64,000 nucleotides of DNA from the NCBI GenBank assembly GCA_964415675.1, contig CAYQBG010000010.1, positions 1 through 64,000 on the forward strand, given 5' to 3'. Positions 24,861 through 33,636 of the stretch are shown in pieces. Each line of letters starts with the position of its first letter. The stretch's first letter is position 1. A model generated the notes under the pieces. That model saw nothing but the letters and a program-made list of their open reading frames with translations, was not told where the DNA came from and did not search any database. This stretch comes from UBA5336 sp964415675 (GTDB taxonomy: Bacteria; Pseudomonadota; Alphaproteobacteria; Caulobacterales; Hyphomonadaceae). Made by a program: the position numbers and the translations under genes.

Positions 24861-26729
24861 ATGAGCGACGCCGATATTTCCTTTCGCGAAGTGCCCTATC
24901 TGCCCCAGAAGCTGGAGGTGGAGCGCCGCGCCGACGGCTCGATCCTGCTGCGCAATGGCCAGCCGCTGCGCCCGCACCCGCCGCATATGCTGGCGCCGAT
25001 TGCCTATTGGGGCGCGGCGGCGCCTGATCGGGCCTGGCTGGCCCAGCGCGACCCGGTTGATCCATCCCGCGAGGGCTGGAAGACACTGACTTATGGCGCG
25101 GCGCTGGCACAGATACGCGCGCTCGCGCAGGCTTTTCTCGATATGGGCGCCGGGCCGGACGCGCCGGTCATGATCCTGTCGCGCAATTCCATCGAGCACG
25201 CCCTTGTCATGTATGGCGCAATGTGGGCCGGCAGTCCGGTCGTCCCTGTCACACCAGCCTATGCGTTGCTCAGCGAGGATCTCGGCCGGTTGAAATATAT
25301 CGACAGCCTTGTCGAACCGAAGCTCATTTATGTCGATGATGGCTCGGAGTATCAGCGCGGGCTGGACGGGCTCGATCTTGCAGGCCGGCCAGTCATCCAC
25401 GCCCGCAACGCGCCTGAGCGCTGCGAGGCGGTGTCGATCGACGCGATGATGGAGACGAGCGTGACCAGCGCGGTCGATCTCGCCTATGACCGCCTGTCCG
25501 CCGGCACGGTCTCGAAATTCATGATGACGTCAGGCTCCACTGGTGAGCCCAAGGCTGTGATCAATACCCATGGCCAGATCGCTGCGAATGCCAAGATGAT
25601 CCGCTCGGTCTGGGATGTGGAACGGCTGGAGGAGATTTCGCAGGGCCCGCAGGTGATGATAAATTTCCTGCCCTGGAGCCACACTTATGGCGCCAATGCG
25701 ATCCTGCATTCCATGACCGACTGGGGCGGGACGCTCTATATCGACTGGGGTGCGCCTACACCGGCCCGGCTGCCGGAAATGCTGCGCAATATGCGCGAGG
25801 TCTCGCCGACCCAGCACACCACAGTGCCGGCGGCATGGGCCGCACTGGCCACGGAACTGGAAAAGGACAGCGCGCTGGCCGAGACCTTTTTCAGGCGCCT
25901 GTTCGTAATGGCCTATGGCGGCGCCTCGATGGGACAGGACATCTATGAACGCATCCAGAAAGTCGCCATTGCCACGACCGGGGAACGCATTTCCCTTTCA
26001 GCCGGCTATGGTGCCACTGAGACAGCGCCGACGGCCTCGAATGTCCACTGGCCGAACGACACGATGGGCCTGATCGGCCTGCCCCTGCCGGGATGCGAGA
26101 TGAAGCTGGCGCCGGTTGGCGAGAAATTCGAATGCCGGGTGCGCGGGCCGCTGGTCACGAAGGGCTATTACAGGATGCCGGAGAAGACCGCTGAGGCCTT
26201 TGACGGCGAGGGGTTCTACAAGCTGGGCGATGCGGTGAAATTTGCCGATCCCGAAAATCCGGAAAAGGGGCTCGCCTTTGACGGGCGGATTGCCGAGGAA
26301 TTCAAGCTCGCCAGCGGCACCTGGGTCTCGGCCGGCACGGTGCGCGTGCAGATCGTCTCAGCCGTGGATGGCGCGCTGTCGGACGCGGTTATCTGCGGGC
26401 TGAACAGGGATTATATCGCCATACTGGGCTTCCTGAACGAGGGCTGGTGCCAGCGCCATGTCGGCGAGGCATTGTCGCTGGAAGAGCTGGTACACCATCC
26501 GCGCGTGACTGAGGCGGTGCGCGAGGGGATCGCGCGCCACAATGCCAGCCACCCCAATGCCGCCGCCCGCGTGCGTCGTGTCTGCCTGCAGTCAGTGCCG
26601 CCGCGTGCCGATGACGGGGAGATTACCGAGAAGGGCTATATCAACCAGCGCAAGGCCCAGGAATTGCGCGCCGGCGATGTCGCAAGACTGTTTGCCAAGG
26701 TCTGCCCCAATGACATTCTGGAAATCTGA
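24861..26729 (+). CDS. fcs: feruloyl-CoA synthase-like AMP-dependent acyl-CoA ligase
   Basis: A 622-residue ANL-superfamily adenylating ligase. The P-loop MMTSGSTGEPKAVINTHG, the SAGYGATETAPTA motif (A5) and LGDAVKF (A7 region) are present. The N-terminal part (RNGQPLRPHPPHMLAPIAYW and SRNSIEHAL) matches feruloyl-CoA synthases better than generic fatty-acid ligases. Such enzymes activate ferulate or related hydroxycinnamates; the acid used here is an inference. The start is the ATG with GGAGG 10 nt upstream. It is paired with a ThDP enzyme downstream, but there is no enoyl-CoA hydratase/vanillin dehydrogenase gene nearby. Confidence 0.78.
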   Translation: MSDADISFREVPYLPQKLEVERRADGSILLRNGQPLRPHPPHMLAPIAYWGAAAPDRAWLAQRDPVDPSREGWKTLTYGAALAQIRALAQAFLDMGAGPDAPVMILSRNSIEHALVMYGAMWAGSPVVPVTPAYALLSEDLGRLKYIDSLVEPKLIYVDDGSEYQRGLDGLDLAGRPVIHARNAPERCEAVSIDAMMETSVTSAVDLAYDRLSAGTVSKFMMTSGSTGEPKAVINTHGQIAANAKMIRSVWDVERLEEISQGPQVMINFLPWSHTYGANAILHSMTDWGGTLYIDWGAPTPARLPEMLRNMREVSPTQHTTVPAAWAALATELEKDSALAETFFRRLFVMAYGGASMGQDIYERIQKVAIATTGERISLSAGYGATETAPTASNVHWPNDTMGLIGLPLPGCEMKLAPVGEKFECRVRGPLVTKGYYRMPEKTAEAFDGEGFYKLGDAVKFADPENPEKGLAFDGRIAEEFKLASGTWVSAGTVRVQIVSAVDGALSDAVICGLNRDYIAILGFLNEGWCQRHVGEALSLEELVHHPRVTEAVREGIARHNASHPNAAARVRRVCLQSVPPRADDGEITEKGYINQRKAQELRAGDVARLFAKVCPNDILEI

Positions 26730-26776
26730 GGGGCGGCTGGCTGGCTCCGCTGCCTAAATGAACGAGAGGAAGCGCC

Positions 26777-28345
26777 ATGAGTGAGACCCAAATCGTCGCC
26801 GAAACCGGCGCGCAGAGCCTTGTCGGGACCCTGGCCGATCTCGGCGTGACTGCCTGTTTCGCCAATCCTGGCACATCGGAAATGCACCTGGTGACTGCCC
26901 TCGACAGCGAGCCGCGCATCAAATCGGTGCTTGCCCTGTTCGAGGGCGTGGCGACCGGTGCGGCGGACGGCTATGCACGCATCTCGGGCATGCCGGCGAT
27001 GACCCTCCTGCATCTCGGGCCGGGTTATCTCAATGGCGGGGCCAATATCCACAATGCCAAGCGTGCGCGCACGCCGATGATCAATGTGATCGGCGATCAT
27101 GCGACCTATCACCAGCGCTATGATGCCCCGCTCGCTTCGGACATTACCGGGCTTGCCGGTCCGAATTCGAACTGGATCAAGTCGGTCGACAGCGCGGATG
27201 ACGCCGGAAAGCTTGCTGCCGAGGCCTGGACAGCCAGTTTCGGCCCCGCGCCGGGGCCGGTCTCGCTCGTCCTGCCGGCTGACAGCGCCTGGGAGCCTGG
27301 CGGACCGCGCGGCACAGCTGGCCCGGCGCCGGCACTCCACGCGCCCGAACCGGAGGTGATCGAGGAGGCGGCGCGCCGGGTGCGGGAGGCGAAAAAGCCG
27401 GTGATCCTGATCAATGGCACCGCGCTGGGCGAAGCTGGCCTGCAGGCGGGCGCACGGCTGGAAGCGGCGGGCATTCGCGTGATGACCGACACGTTCTATG
27501 CCCGTCAGGCGCGCGGTGCGGGCCGGTTCGCGCCGGGCCGGATGCAGTATTTCGCCGAAGCGGCCATGACTGATCTTGAGGGCACGGACCTGATATTGCT
27601 GGCCGGGACGAGTGCGCCGGTGGCCTTCTTCGCCTATCCTGAAAAGCCGAGCCTGCTGGTGCCGGAGGGCTGCGAACCGTTCAGCCTTGGCGGGGCCGAT
27701 CATGACAGCGCGGCCCTGCTTGTCGCCCTTGCTGATGCTCTGGGCGCGACAGGATCTGCCGATCTGATGCCCTTGAAGCGCCCGGACGCGCCGACGGGCT
27801 CACTGGATGCGGCCTCGGTCGGAGCGAGCCTTGCTCGCCATCTGCCGGAAAATGCGATTGTATCGGATGATGGCGTGTCGAACGGCCTGCCGACCTTTCT
27901 GTCGACGCTGACGGCCGCGCCGCATGACTGGCTGATGCTGACGGGCGGGGCGATCGGGCAGGGTATGCCGCTGGCGCTGGGCGCCGCTGTTGCCGCGCCG
28001 GACCGTCGTGTCGTCTGCCTGACGGGAGACGGCGCGGGGATGTATACCAACCAGGCGCTCTGGAGCCAGGCGCGTGAGGGGCTGAACGTCGTCAATATCG
28101 TCTTCGTCAACCATTCCTATCGCATCCTGCAGATCGAACTTCACCGCACCGGCGCGGGCAATCCCGGTCCGGCGGCGCAGGGCATGCTCGGCCTCGGTTC
28201 GCCCGAGATCGACTGGGCGAGCCTGGCCCGCGCGCAGGGCGTTGAGGGCCATGATGCGCGCACGGCAGAGGAATTCGACGCCGCACTTGAGCGGGCCTTT
28301 GCCGCTGAAGGCCCGCAACTGATCGCGGCGCACGTGCCGGGATAG
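26777..28345 (+). CDS. thiamine-diphosphate enzyme (acetolactate synthase/benzoylformate decarboxylase-like)
   Basis: A 522-residue ThDP-dependent enzyme of the acetohydroxyacid synthase superfamily. The catalytic Glu is in LALFEGVATGAADGYAR (about residue 55), and the ThDP-binding motif starts GDGAGMYTNQALW (about 421) with the closing Asn in NIVFVN. It has the three-domain order Pyr-central-PP. Proteins of this size and motif set are often named acetolactate synthase large subunit, but no small regulatory subunit gene is near, so a 2-oxoacid decarboxylase or lyase is equally possible. It lies 47 nt after the feruloyl-CoA synthase-like gene and is likely co-transcribed. Confidence 0.78.
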   Translation: MSETQIVAETGAQSLVGTLADLGVTACFANPGTSEMHLVTALDSEPRIKSVLALFEGVATGAADGYARISGMPAMTLLHLGPGYLNGGANIHNAKRARTPMINVIGDHATYHQRYDAPLASDITGLAGPNSNWIKSVDSADDAGKLAAEAWTASFGPAPGPVSLVLPADSAWEPGGPRGTAGPAPALHAPEPEVIEEAARRVREAKKPVILINGTALGEAGLQAGARLEAAGIRVMTDTFYARQARGAGRFAPGRMQYFAEAAMTDLEGTDLILLAGTSAPVAFFAYPEKPSLLVPEGCEPFSLGGADHDSAALLVALADALGATGSADLMPLKRPDAPTGSLDAASVGASLARHLPENAIVSDDGVSNGLPTFLSTLTAAPHDWLMLTGGAIGQGMPLALGAAVAAPDRRVVCLTGDGAGMYTNQALWSQAREGLNVVNIVFVNHSYRILQIELHRTGAGNPGPAAQGMLGLGSPEIDWASLARAQGVEGHDARTAEEFDAALERAFAAEGPQLIAAHVPG

Positions 28346-28377
28346 GGAGCGCGTGTTTCAGGGCTGCGCGGGCTTGA

Positions 28378-31164
28378 TCAGTGCGCTTCGGCCCAGTTGC
28401 TGGCGGCTGCCGCCTCGACATCCAGCGGAACCGACAGGTCGAGCGCGGGCAGGGCTGCGCCCTGCATGGTTTCGCGCACGAGTGCGATCACCCGCTCGGC
28501 TTCGTCTTCCGGCGCTTCGAAGATCAGTTCGTCATGAACCTGCAGAAGCATGCGGGCCTTCAGCCCGGCATCGGCGATCGCGGCTGGGATTCGGATCATG
28601 GCACGCTTGATGATGTCGGCCGCCGAGCCCTGAATGGGGGCATTGATGGCCTGGCGTTCGGCAAAGCTGCGCGCGCCCTGGTTCTTTGACGAGATATCTT
28701 TCAGGTGCAGGCGTCGCCCGAAGGCCGTTTCGACATAGCCATGCTGTTTGGCGAAGGATTTCGTCTCATCCATATAGGCGCGGATGCCCGGGAATTTGGC
28801 GAAATAGGATTTGATATAATTGCTCGCCTCCTCGCGAGGAATGGCGAGCTGGTTGGCGAGGCCGAAGGCGGAAATTCCGTAAATGATGCCGAAATTGATC
28901 GCCTTGGCGCGCCGGCGGATCATCGGGTCCATGCCCTCTATCGGCGTGTCGAACATCTCGCTGGCCGTCATCGCATGGATATCGAGCCCGTCGCGGAAGG
29001 CGCTTTTCAGCGCGTCGATATCGGCGATATGGGCGAGAAGGCGCAGCTCGATCTGGCTGTAGTCGGCTGAGACGAGGACATGGCCTGGCTCGGCGATGAA
29101 GGCGGTGCGGATCTTGCGGCCTTCCTCGGTGCGGATCGGAATATTCTGAAGGTTGGGATCATTCGATGAGAGCCGCCCCGTCTGTGCACCGGCCATGGAG
29201 AAGCTGGTATGGACGCGCCCCGTTTCCGGATTGATCGCCTCCTGCAAGGCTTCTGTATAGGTCGAGCGCAGCTTCGACAGGGCGCGCCAGTCCAGGATCG
29301 TGCGCGGTAGCTCATGACCTTCGGCGGCCAGGGTTTCCAGCGCGTCTGCACCTGTCGCCCAGGCGCCGGTCTTGGTCTTCTTGCCGCCCGGCAGCTCCAT
29401 TTCGCCGAACAGGATATCGCCGATCTGTTTCGGGCTGGCGATATTGAATTCGCGCCCTGCCTGTTCATGGGCGTCTGCCTCGAAAGCGGCCATGCGTTGG
29501 GCAAAGTCCGATGACAGGCGCGAGAGCATGTCCCGGTCGATCTTGATGCCTGCGCGCTCCATGTCGGCAACGACCGGGACAAGCGGGCGGTCGAGCGTTT
29601 CATAGACGCTTGCGACTTTCTCCCTTGCCAGTCTTGGCTTCGCCTGCTTCCAGAGCCGCCAGGTCACATCGGCATCCTCGGCGGCATAGGGCGTCGCCTT
29701 GTCGAGCGTGACCCGCTCGAAACTGATCTGGTTCTTGCCCGAGCCGCACACCTCCTTGAAGGCGATGGGCGTGTGCGAGAAATAGCGTTCCGACAGCTCG
29801 TCCATGCCATGGCCATGCATCCCGGCGTGCAGGGCGAAGCTGATCAGCATGGTGTCATCAATGGGTGAGAGCCGGATGCCTTCGCGTGCGAGCACAGCCA
29901 GGTCATATTTGATGTTCTGCCCGATCTTCAGCACGGCCGGGTCTTCCAGCATTGGCTTGAGGGCGGCTAGCGCGTCACCCTTGTCGATCTGTTGCGGCGC
30001 GCCATTGCCGAGAAGGTCGCCGCCATCGGGATCGACATGGGCGAGCGGGATATAGCAGGCTTGGTTTGCCCCGGTCGCGAGCGACACCCCAACCAGCCCG
30101 CCGGTGATCGCGTCCAGCGCGTCGGTCTCGGTATCGACCGCCAGGACGCCGGCCTCGCGTGCCCGCGTGATCCAGCCTTCCAGCGCAGTCATATCGGTGA
30201 CCGTCTCATAGGCAGCGCGGTCAAAGCCGGGCTGATCATCTGAAAGCGCCTCGACCTCGACGCCTTCCATCTCGAAATGCTCGCGCACCCGGCGGGTGAT
30301 GGTGCGAAACTCCATGCCCTCGAGGAAGTCGAGCAGCGTGGCCGGATCGGGTTCGCCAACCGCAAGATCGTCGACCTCGACGTCCAGCGGAACATCGTCC
30401 TTGAGCGTCACCAGTTCGCGCGACATTCGGATATTGTCAGCATGGTCAATCAGGGTCTGGCGGCGTTTGGGTTGCCTGACCTCTTCCGCCCGCGCCAGCA
30501 GCGTATCAACATCGCCATATTCGCCGATGAGCTGTGCGGCGGTCTTCACGCCGATGCCGGGCGCGCCGGGCACATTGTCCACGCTGTCACCGGCAAGCGC
30601 CTGCACGTCCACCACCTTGTCAGGCGTCACCCCGAATTTCTCGAATACCGCATCCACGCCCATGGACTTGTTCTTCATCGTGTCCAGCATCTGCACGCGT
30701 TCAGACACCAGCTGCATCAGGTCCTTGTCAGACGAGACGATGGTGACGCGTGCACCTTTTTGCTCAGCCTGGCGGGCATAGGTCGCGATCAGGTCGTCAG
30801 CCTCATAGCCCTCCTGCTCGAGCGCGTGGGTGGCGAAGGCGCGGGCGGCTTCGCGCACCAGCGGAAACTGCGGGCGCAGATCATCTGGCGGTTCGTCGCG
30901 ATTGGCCTTGTAGTCGGGATAGAGATCGTTGCGAAAGGAATAGGAGGAATAGTCGAAAACGCAGGCGAAATGGGTTGGCCGGTCGGGCCCGCGCAGGTCT
31001 TCCAGCAGCTTCCACAGCATGTTGCAAAAGCCCGACACGGCCCCGACCGGCAGCCCGTCAGAGGCCCGCGAAAGTGGCGGCAGCGCGTGATAGGCGCGGA
31101 AGATATAGGCCGAAGCGTCAATCAGGTAGAGATGACTGTCTTCGTTGAGGGGCGCGCTTGGCAT
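28378..31164 (-). CDS. polA: DNA polymerase I
   Basis: A 928-residue DNA polymerase I of full length. The 5'-3' exonuclease domain starts at YLIDASAYIFRAYHAL and has YEADDLIATYA. A 3'-5' proofreading exonuclease domain follows with its DxE in VLAVDTETD. The polymerase domain has SADYSQIELRLLAHI (motif A), RRAKAINFGIIYG (motif B) and LLQVHDELIFE (motif C). It fills gaps in replication and repair. The start is supported by GAGG before the ATG. It is convergent with the ThDP gene and downstream of the ion channel gene on the same strand. Confidence 0.98.
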   Translation of the reverse strand: MPSAPLNEDSHLYLIDASAYIFRAYHALPPLSRASDGLPVGAVSGFCNMLWKLLEDLRGPDRPTHFACVFDYSSYSFRNDLYPDYKANRDEPPDDLRPQFPLVREAARAFATHALEQEGYEADDLIATYARQAEQKGARVTIVSSDKDLMQLVSERVQMLDTMKNKSMGVDAVFEKFGVTPDKVVDVQALAGDSVDNVPGAPGIGVKTAAQLIGEYGDVDTLLARAEEVRQPKRRQTLIDHADNIRMSRELVTLKDDVPLDVEVDDLAVGEPDPATLLDFLEGMEFRTITRRVREHFEMEGVEVEALSDDQPGFDRAAYETVTDMTALEGWITRAREAGVLAVDTETDALDAITGGLVGVSLATGANQACYIPLAHVDPDGGDLLGNGAPQQIDKGDALAALKPMLEDPAVLKIGQNIKYDLAVLAREGIRLSPIDDTMLISFALHAGMHGHGMDELSERYFSHTPIAFKEVCGSGKNQISFERVTLDKATPYAAEDADVTWRLWKQAKPRLAREKVASVYETLDRPLVPVVADMERAGIKIDRDMLSRLSSDFAQRMAAFEADAHEQAGREFNIASPKQIGDILFGEMELPGGKKTKTGAWATGADALETLAAEGHELPRTILDWRALSKLRSTYTEALQEAINPETGRVHTSFSMAGAQTGRLSSNDPNLQNIPIRTEEGRKIRTAFIAEPGHVLVSADYSQIELRLLAHIADIDALKSAFRDGLDIHAMTASEMFDTPIEGMDPMIRRRAKAINFGIIYGISAFGLANQLAIPREEASNYIKSYFAKFPGIRAYMDETKSFAKQHGYVETAFGRRLHLKDISSKNQGARSFAERQAINAPIQGSAADIIKRAMIRIPAAIADAGLKARMLLQVHDELIFEAPEDEAERVIALVRETMQGAALPALDLSVPLDVEAAAASNWAEAH

Positions 31165-31257
31165 GGGTGCCTCGATTCGTCTGTGTCTGGATGCCAGACC
31201 TAACGCGAGATAGTCCAGAGCAGAACCCGCCTGTGATGATCGGAAGGGTCCGGCCCT

Positions 31258-32118
31258 CTATTTCCCGTCCCGAACCTTCTTCAGGATGGCAATCTCATCC
31301 CTGAGTTCCTTCAAGACCGAAAGGATCTCGGCGCGTTCGGCATGGGCCTCCTCAGCCTCTTCCTCCAGCGCCTCGATCTGTTCTTCCTGCATCGCCTCCT
31401 GTTCCAGCTGCAGCGCCTCGACGATCAGCGCGATGAACAGATTGAGGACAAGAAAGCTCGCCACAAAGATGAAGATCAGGAAAAACGCCCAAGCATAGGG
31501 ATGACCGTCATCGACCACTTTCTGGACCACTTCGAAACGCCAGCCATCCATTGTCATGACCTGGAACAGCGACAGAGCGGAGCTTGGCAGGTCCCTGAAC
31601 AGGAGCGCGACTTCCTCGGTCTCCGTATCGCCATACATGTTGGTGGCCATGACGGCGGCGACATATGTGATCAGGCCGAGCAAGGCGAGAATCGCGCCCA
31701 TGCCAGGCAGGGCCCGGATCAGCGCCTCGGTCACCTGTTTCATCATCGGGACAATGTGCAGAAGGCGCAGCACCCGCAGCACCCGCAGCGCGCGCAGCAC
31801 GCTGAAACCCTGCCCGCCGGGCGCCAGCGAGATGCCGACCACGATGAAATCGAACCAGTTCCAGCCGGACCGGAAAAAATCGAACCGGTATATGGAAAGC
31901 TTCAGGAGAATTTCGCCGACGAAAACCCAGGTTATCGCAACGTCTATCAAGCGCACCGCGCTGTGAAGCCCGCCCGGCAAGGTGTCATAAGTCAGGATGC
32001 CGAGGATCACCGCATTGAGGATGATCAGACCCATGATGACGTTCCGGAACCATTCGCTCTCGACAAGGCTGCGCAGCGGGGATGGCGGATCGACAGAGAG
32101 GTTGGTCCCGGTGGTCAT
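31258..32118 (-). CDS. NaV/CaV-like bacterial ion channel with C-terminal coiled coil
   Basis: A 286-residue six-TM channel subunit. S4 is LRALRVLRVLRLL with Arg109/112/115/118 spaced by three. The pore region FQVMTMDGW (185-193) aligns with the TLESW filter of NaChBac/NavAb, with Asp at the key Glu position. The last ~50 residues (236-284) are a Glu-rich coiled coil that would hold the tetramer together. The family forms inner-membrane voltage-gated cation channels; selectivity here is uncertain because of the altered filter. Confidence 0.87.
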   Translation of the reverse strand: MTTGTNLSVDPPSPLRSLVESEWFRNVIMGLIILNAVILGILTYDTLPGGLHSAVRLIDVAITWVFVGEILLKLSIYRFDFFRSGWNWFDFIVVGISLAPGGQGFSVLRALRVLRVLRLLHIVPMMKQVTEALIRALPGMGAILALLGLITYVAAVMATNMYGDTETEEVALLFRDLPSSALSLFQVMTMDGWRFEVVQKVVDDGHPYAWAFFLIFIFVASFLVLNLFIALIVEALQLEQEAMQEEQIEALEEEAEEAHAERAEILSVLKELRDEIAILKKVRDGK

Positions 32119-32179
32119 GATCGGCGTCCCCTTTTTCGGCGTCTACGGCGATTATCTTAGCGGGGGGACGGTGCAGCTA

Positions 32180-32641
32180 TCAATCTGCAGAAGTCGTTGT
32201 GTCACTGACAATCTGCCAGCGACCATCTGTTTTCCGCGCAATCAGGGTGAACAGGCCGGAGGGACTGTCGGTCTCGCGCTCAAGCTGCCATCGCCCGTGA
32301 ATGACCGCGCTGTCGTGCGACAGAACAGAGATTTCGAGATCCTCGAACGCCAGCTGTCCCATGGCGCGTACTGAACCGTATCGACGATGATACCTATCGC
32401 GCGTGGCCTGCCAGCCTCTTGTGACACTCCCGCCTGATGCAAAGCGCAGATCCTCGCTTTGCCAATACCCTGCCATGAACGCATCGATATCGCCGCCATT
32501 CCAGGCAGCCTGTTGGGCCTCAATCACGTCGCGGATTGCGGCCGCGTCACCGGCTTCCTGTCCGGCGGGCAGATGACGGCACGCGCCGGCCAGCGTCATT
32601 ACGACAAGCAGGCCGGCGAATGAACTGCAGATCCCGCGCAA
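32180..32641 (-). CDS. SnoaL/DUF4440-like lipoprotein
   Basis: A 153-residue protein with a lipoprotein signal ending in the lipobox LAGAC, so it is likely anchored to a membrane on the periplasmic face. The mature part has the NTF2-like fold pattern of DUF4440 proteins: AIRDVIEAQQAAWNGGDIDAF, then FASGG and the C-terminal strand DGRWQIVSDTTT. Ligand or enzymatic role unknown. It lies immediately downstream of the SIMPL gene (gap of 2 nt), so the two are likely one transcript. Confidence 0.8.
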   Translation of the reverse strand: MRGICSSFAGLLVVMTLAGACRHLPAGQEAGDAAAIRDVIEAQQAAWNGGDIDAFMAGYWQSEDLRFASGGSVTRGWQATRDRYHRRYGSVRAMGQLAFEDLEISVLSHDSAVIHGRWQLERETDSPSGLFTLIARKTDGRWQIVSDTTTSAD

Positions 32642-32643
32642 GT

Positions 32644-33432
32644 TTACTTCACCAGCTGGAAGGTGACGTTCACCTGCACTGAATAGCCCACTTCCCCGCC
32701 GGAGATCGGGGTCGGAGCGCTCTCGGCCATGTCAGCGCCGCGTGCCATCATCATTTGCGGGCGTGGGCCGCCCTGGCTCTCATACTCATTGATGGTGACG
32801 ATGCGGCCAATCTCGTAACCGGCCGTTTCGGCATAGATTTCTGCTCGCGACATGGCATCAAGCATCGCCAGGCGGCGGGCTTCATTGCGTGCCTCGGTAT
32901 CATCCTCAAGCGCGAAACGCAGGCCGGAGAAGGTGTTCCCGCCCGCCTCGACAAGCGCGTCCAGCGTCTCGCCAAGCTTGCCGAGATCGGTGACCTTGGC
33001 GGTCACCTGGTTGGAGACCGCATAGCCGACAAGGATGCGCCGGTTGGCGCTGCTTTCGCGTTTCTCATACTCATAGCGCGGCTGGAGGGAGAAATTCGAT
33101 GTCTGGATATTCCGCTCGGCGATACCGGCTGCCTTGAGCGCCTCCATCACACCATTCATCCGGGCGCGATTTTCCTCCATGGCAGCTCCGGCCGTTTCGG
33201 CCTCAGTGGTCACGCCGGACATGATGAAGGCGATGTCGGGCTCGCGCATGGCCTCGCCTGTAGCGGTCAGCGACAGCGTCGTTTCGGGCTGAATCGAGTT
33301 GGGGTGGCCGGCGGACATGTGAGCCTCATCGGATTTGTGGCTTTCGGCGATGGCCGCCGGTACGAGTGTGACGGCGAGCATCAGCGCGGTGACCGCACCC
33401 AGCGCCTGCGCGGCGAAACGGTTGGACTTCAT
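32644..33432 (-). CDS. SIMPL (DUF541) domain periplasmic protein
   Basis: A 262-residue exported protein with a signal peptide (about 1-29). The SIMPL domain begins TTLSLTATGEAMREPDIAFI and includes the NFSLQPRYEYE and YAVSNQVTAKV segments and the GEVGYSVQVNVTFQL end. E. coli YggE, the archetype, is linked to oxidative-stress protection; no enzymatic activity is known. A GGAGG-type ribosome site precedes the start. It heads the pair with the DUF4440-like lipoprotein. Confidence 0.9.
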   Translation of the reverse strand: MKSNRFAAQALGAVTALMLAVTLVPAAIAESHKSDEAHMSAGHPNSIQPETTLSLTATGEAMREPDIAFIMSGVTTEAETAGAAMEENRARMNGVMEALKAAGIAERNIQTSNFSLQPRYEYEKRESSANRRILVGYAVSNQVTAKVTDLGKLGETLDALVEAGGNTFSGLRFALEDDTEARNEARRLAMLDAMSRAEIYAETAGYEIGRIVTINEYESQGGPRPQMMMARGADMAESAPTPISGGEVGYSVQVNVTFQLVK

Positions 33433-33522
33433 TGAGATACCCTCCTGATAACCTGCTGGAAACGTAAAAGCCCCATTGCGGCCAGATCAAGGCCGTTGCA
33501 TCTTTGGCGGCCTCCCTCAAGG

Positions 33523-33599
33523 GGGCCTGTAGCTCAGTTGGTTAGAGCGGACCGCTCATAACGGTTTGGTCGCGGGTTCAAGTCCTGCCGGGCCCACCA
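33523..33599 (+). tRNA. tRNA-Ile2 (CAT anticodon, lysidine type)
   Basis: Full cloverleaf: the acceptor GGGCCTG pairs with CGGGCCC, the D arm is GCTCAGTTGGTTAGAGC, the T arm GTTCAAGTC, and CCA is encoded. The anticodon loop CTCATAA gives CAT. The anticodon arm and variable region (CTCATAA followed by TTGGTCGC) match the minor isoleucine tRNA whose C34 is modified to lysidine by TilS, not the elongator or initiator Met tRNAs. It therefore probably reads AUA. Confidence 0.85.
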
Positions 33600-33636
33600 T
33601 TCGCAGCCTGTCCGGCCCATAGGCCGGTGCGACCGG

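Noticed and set aside
33523..33599. tRNA-Met assignment
   Set aside because: The CAT anticodon fits Met by letter, but the anticodon arm and variable loop match lysidine-type tRNA-Ile2.
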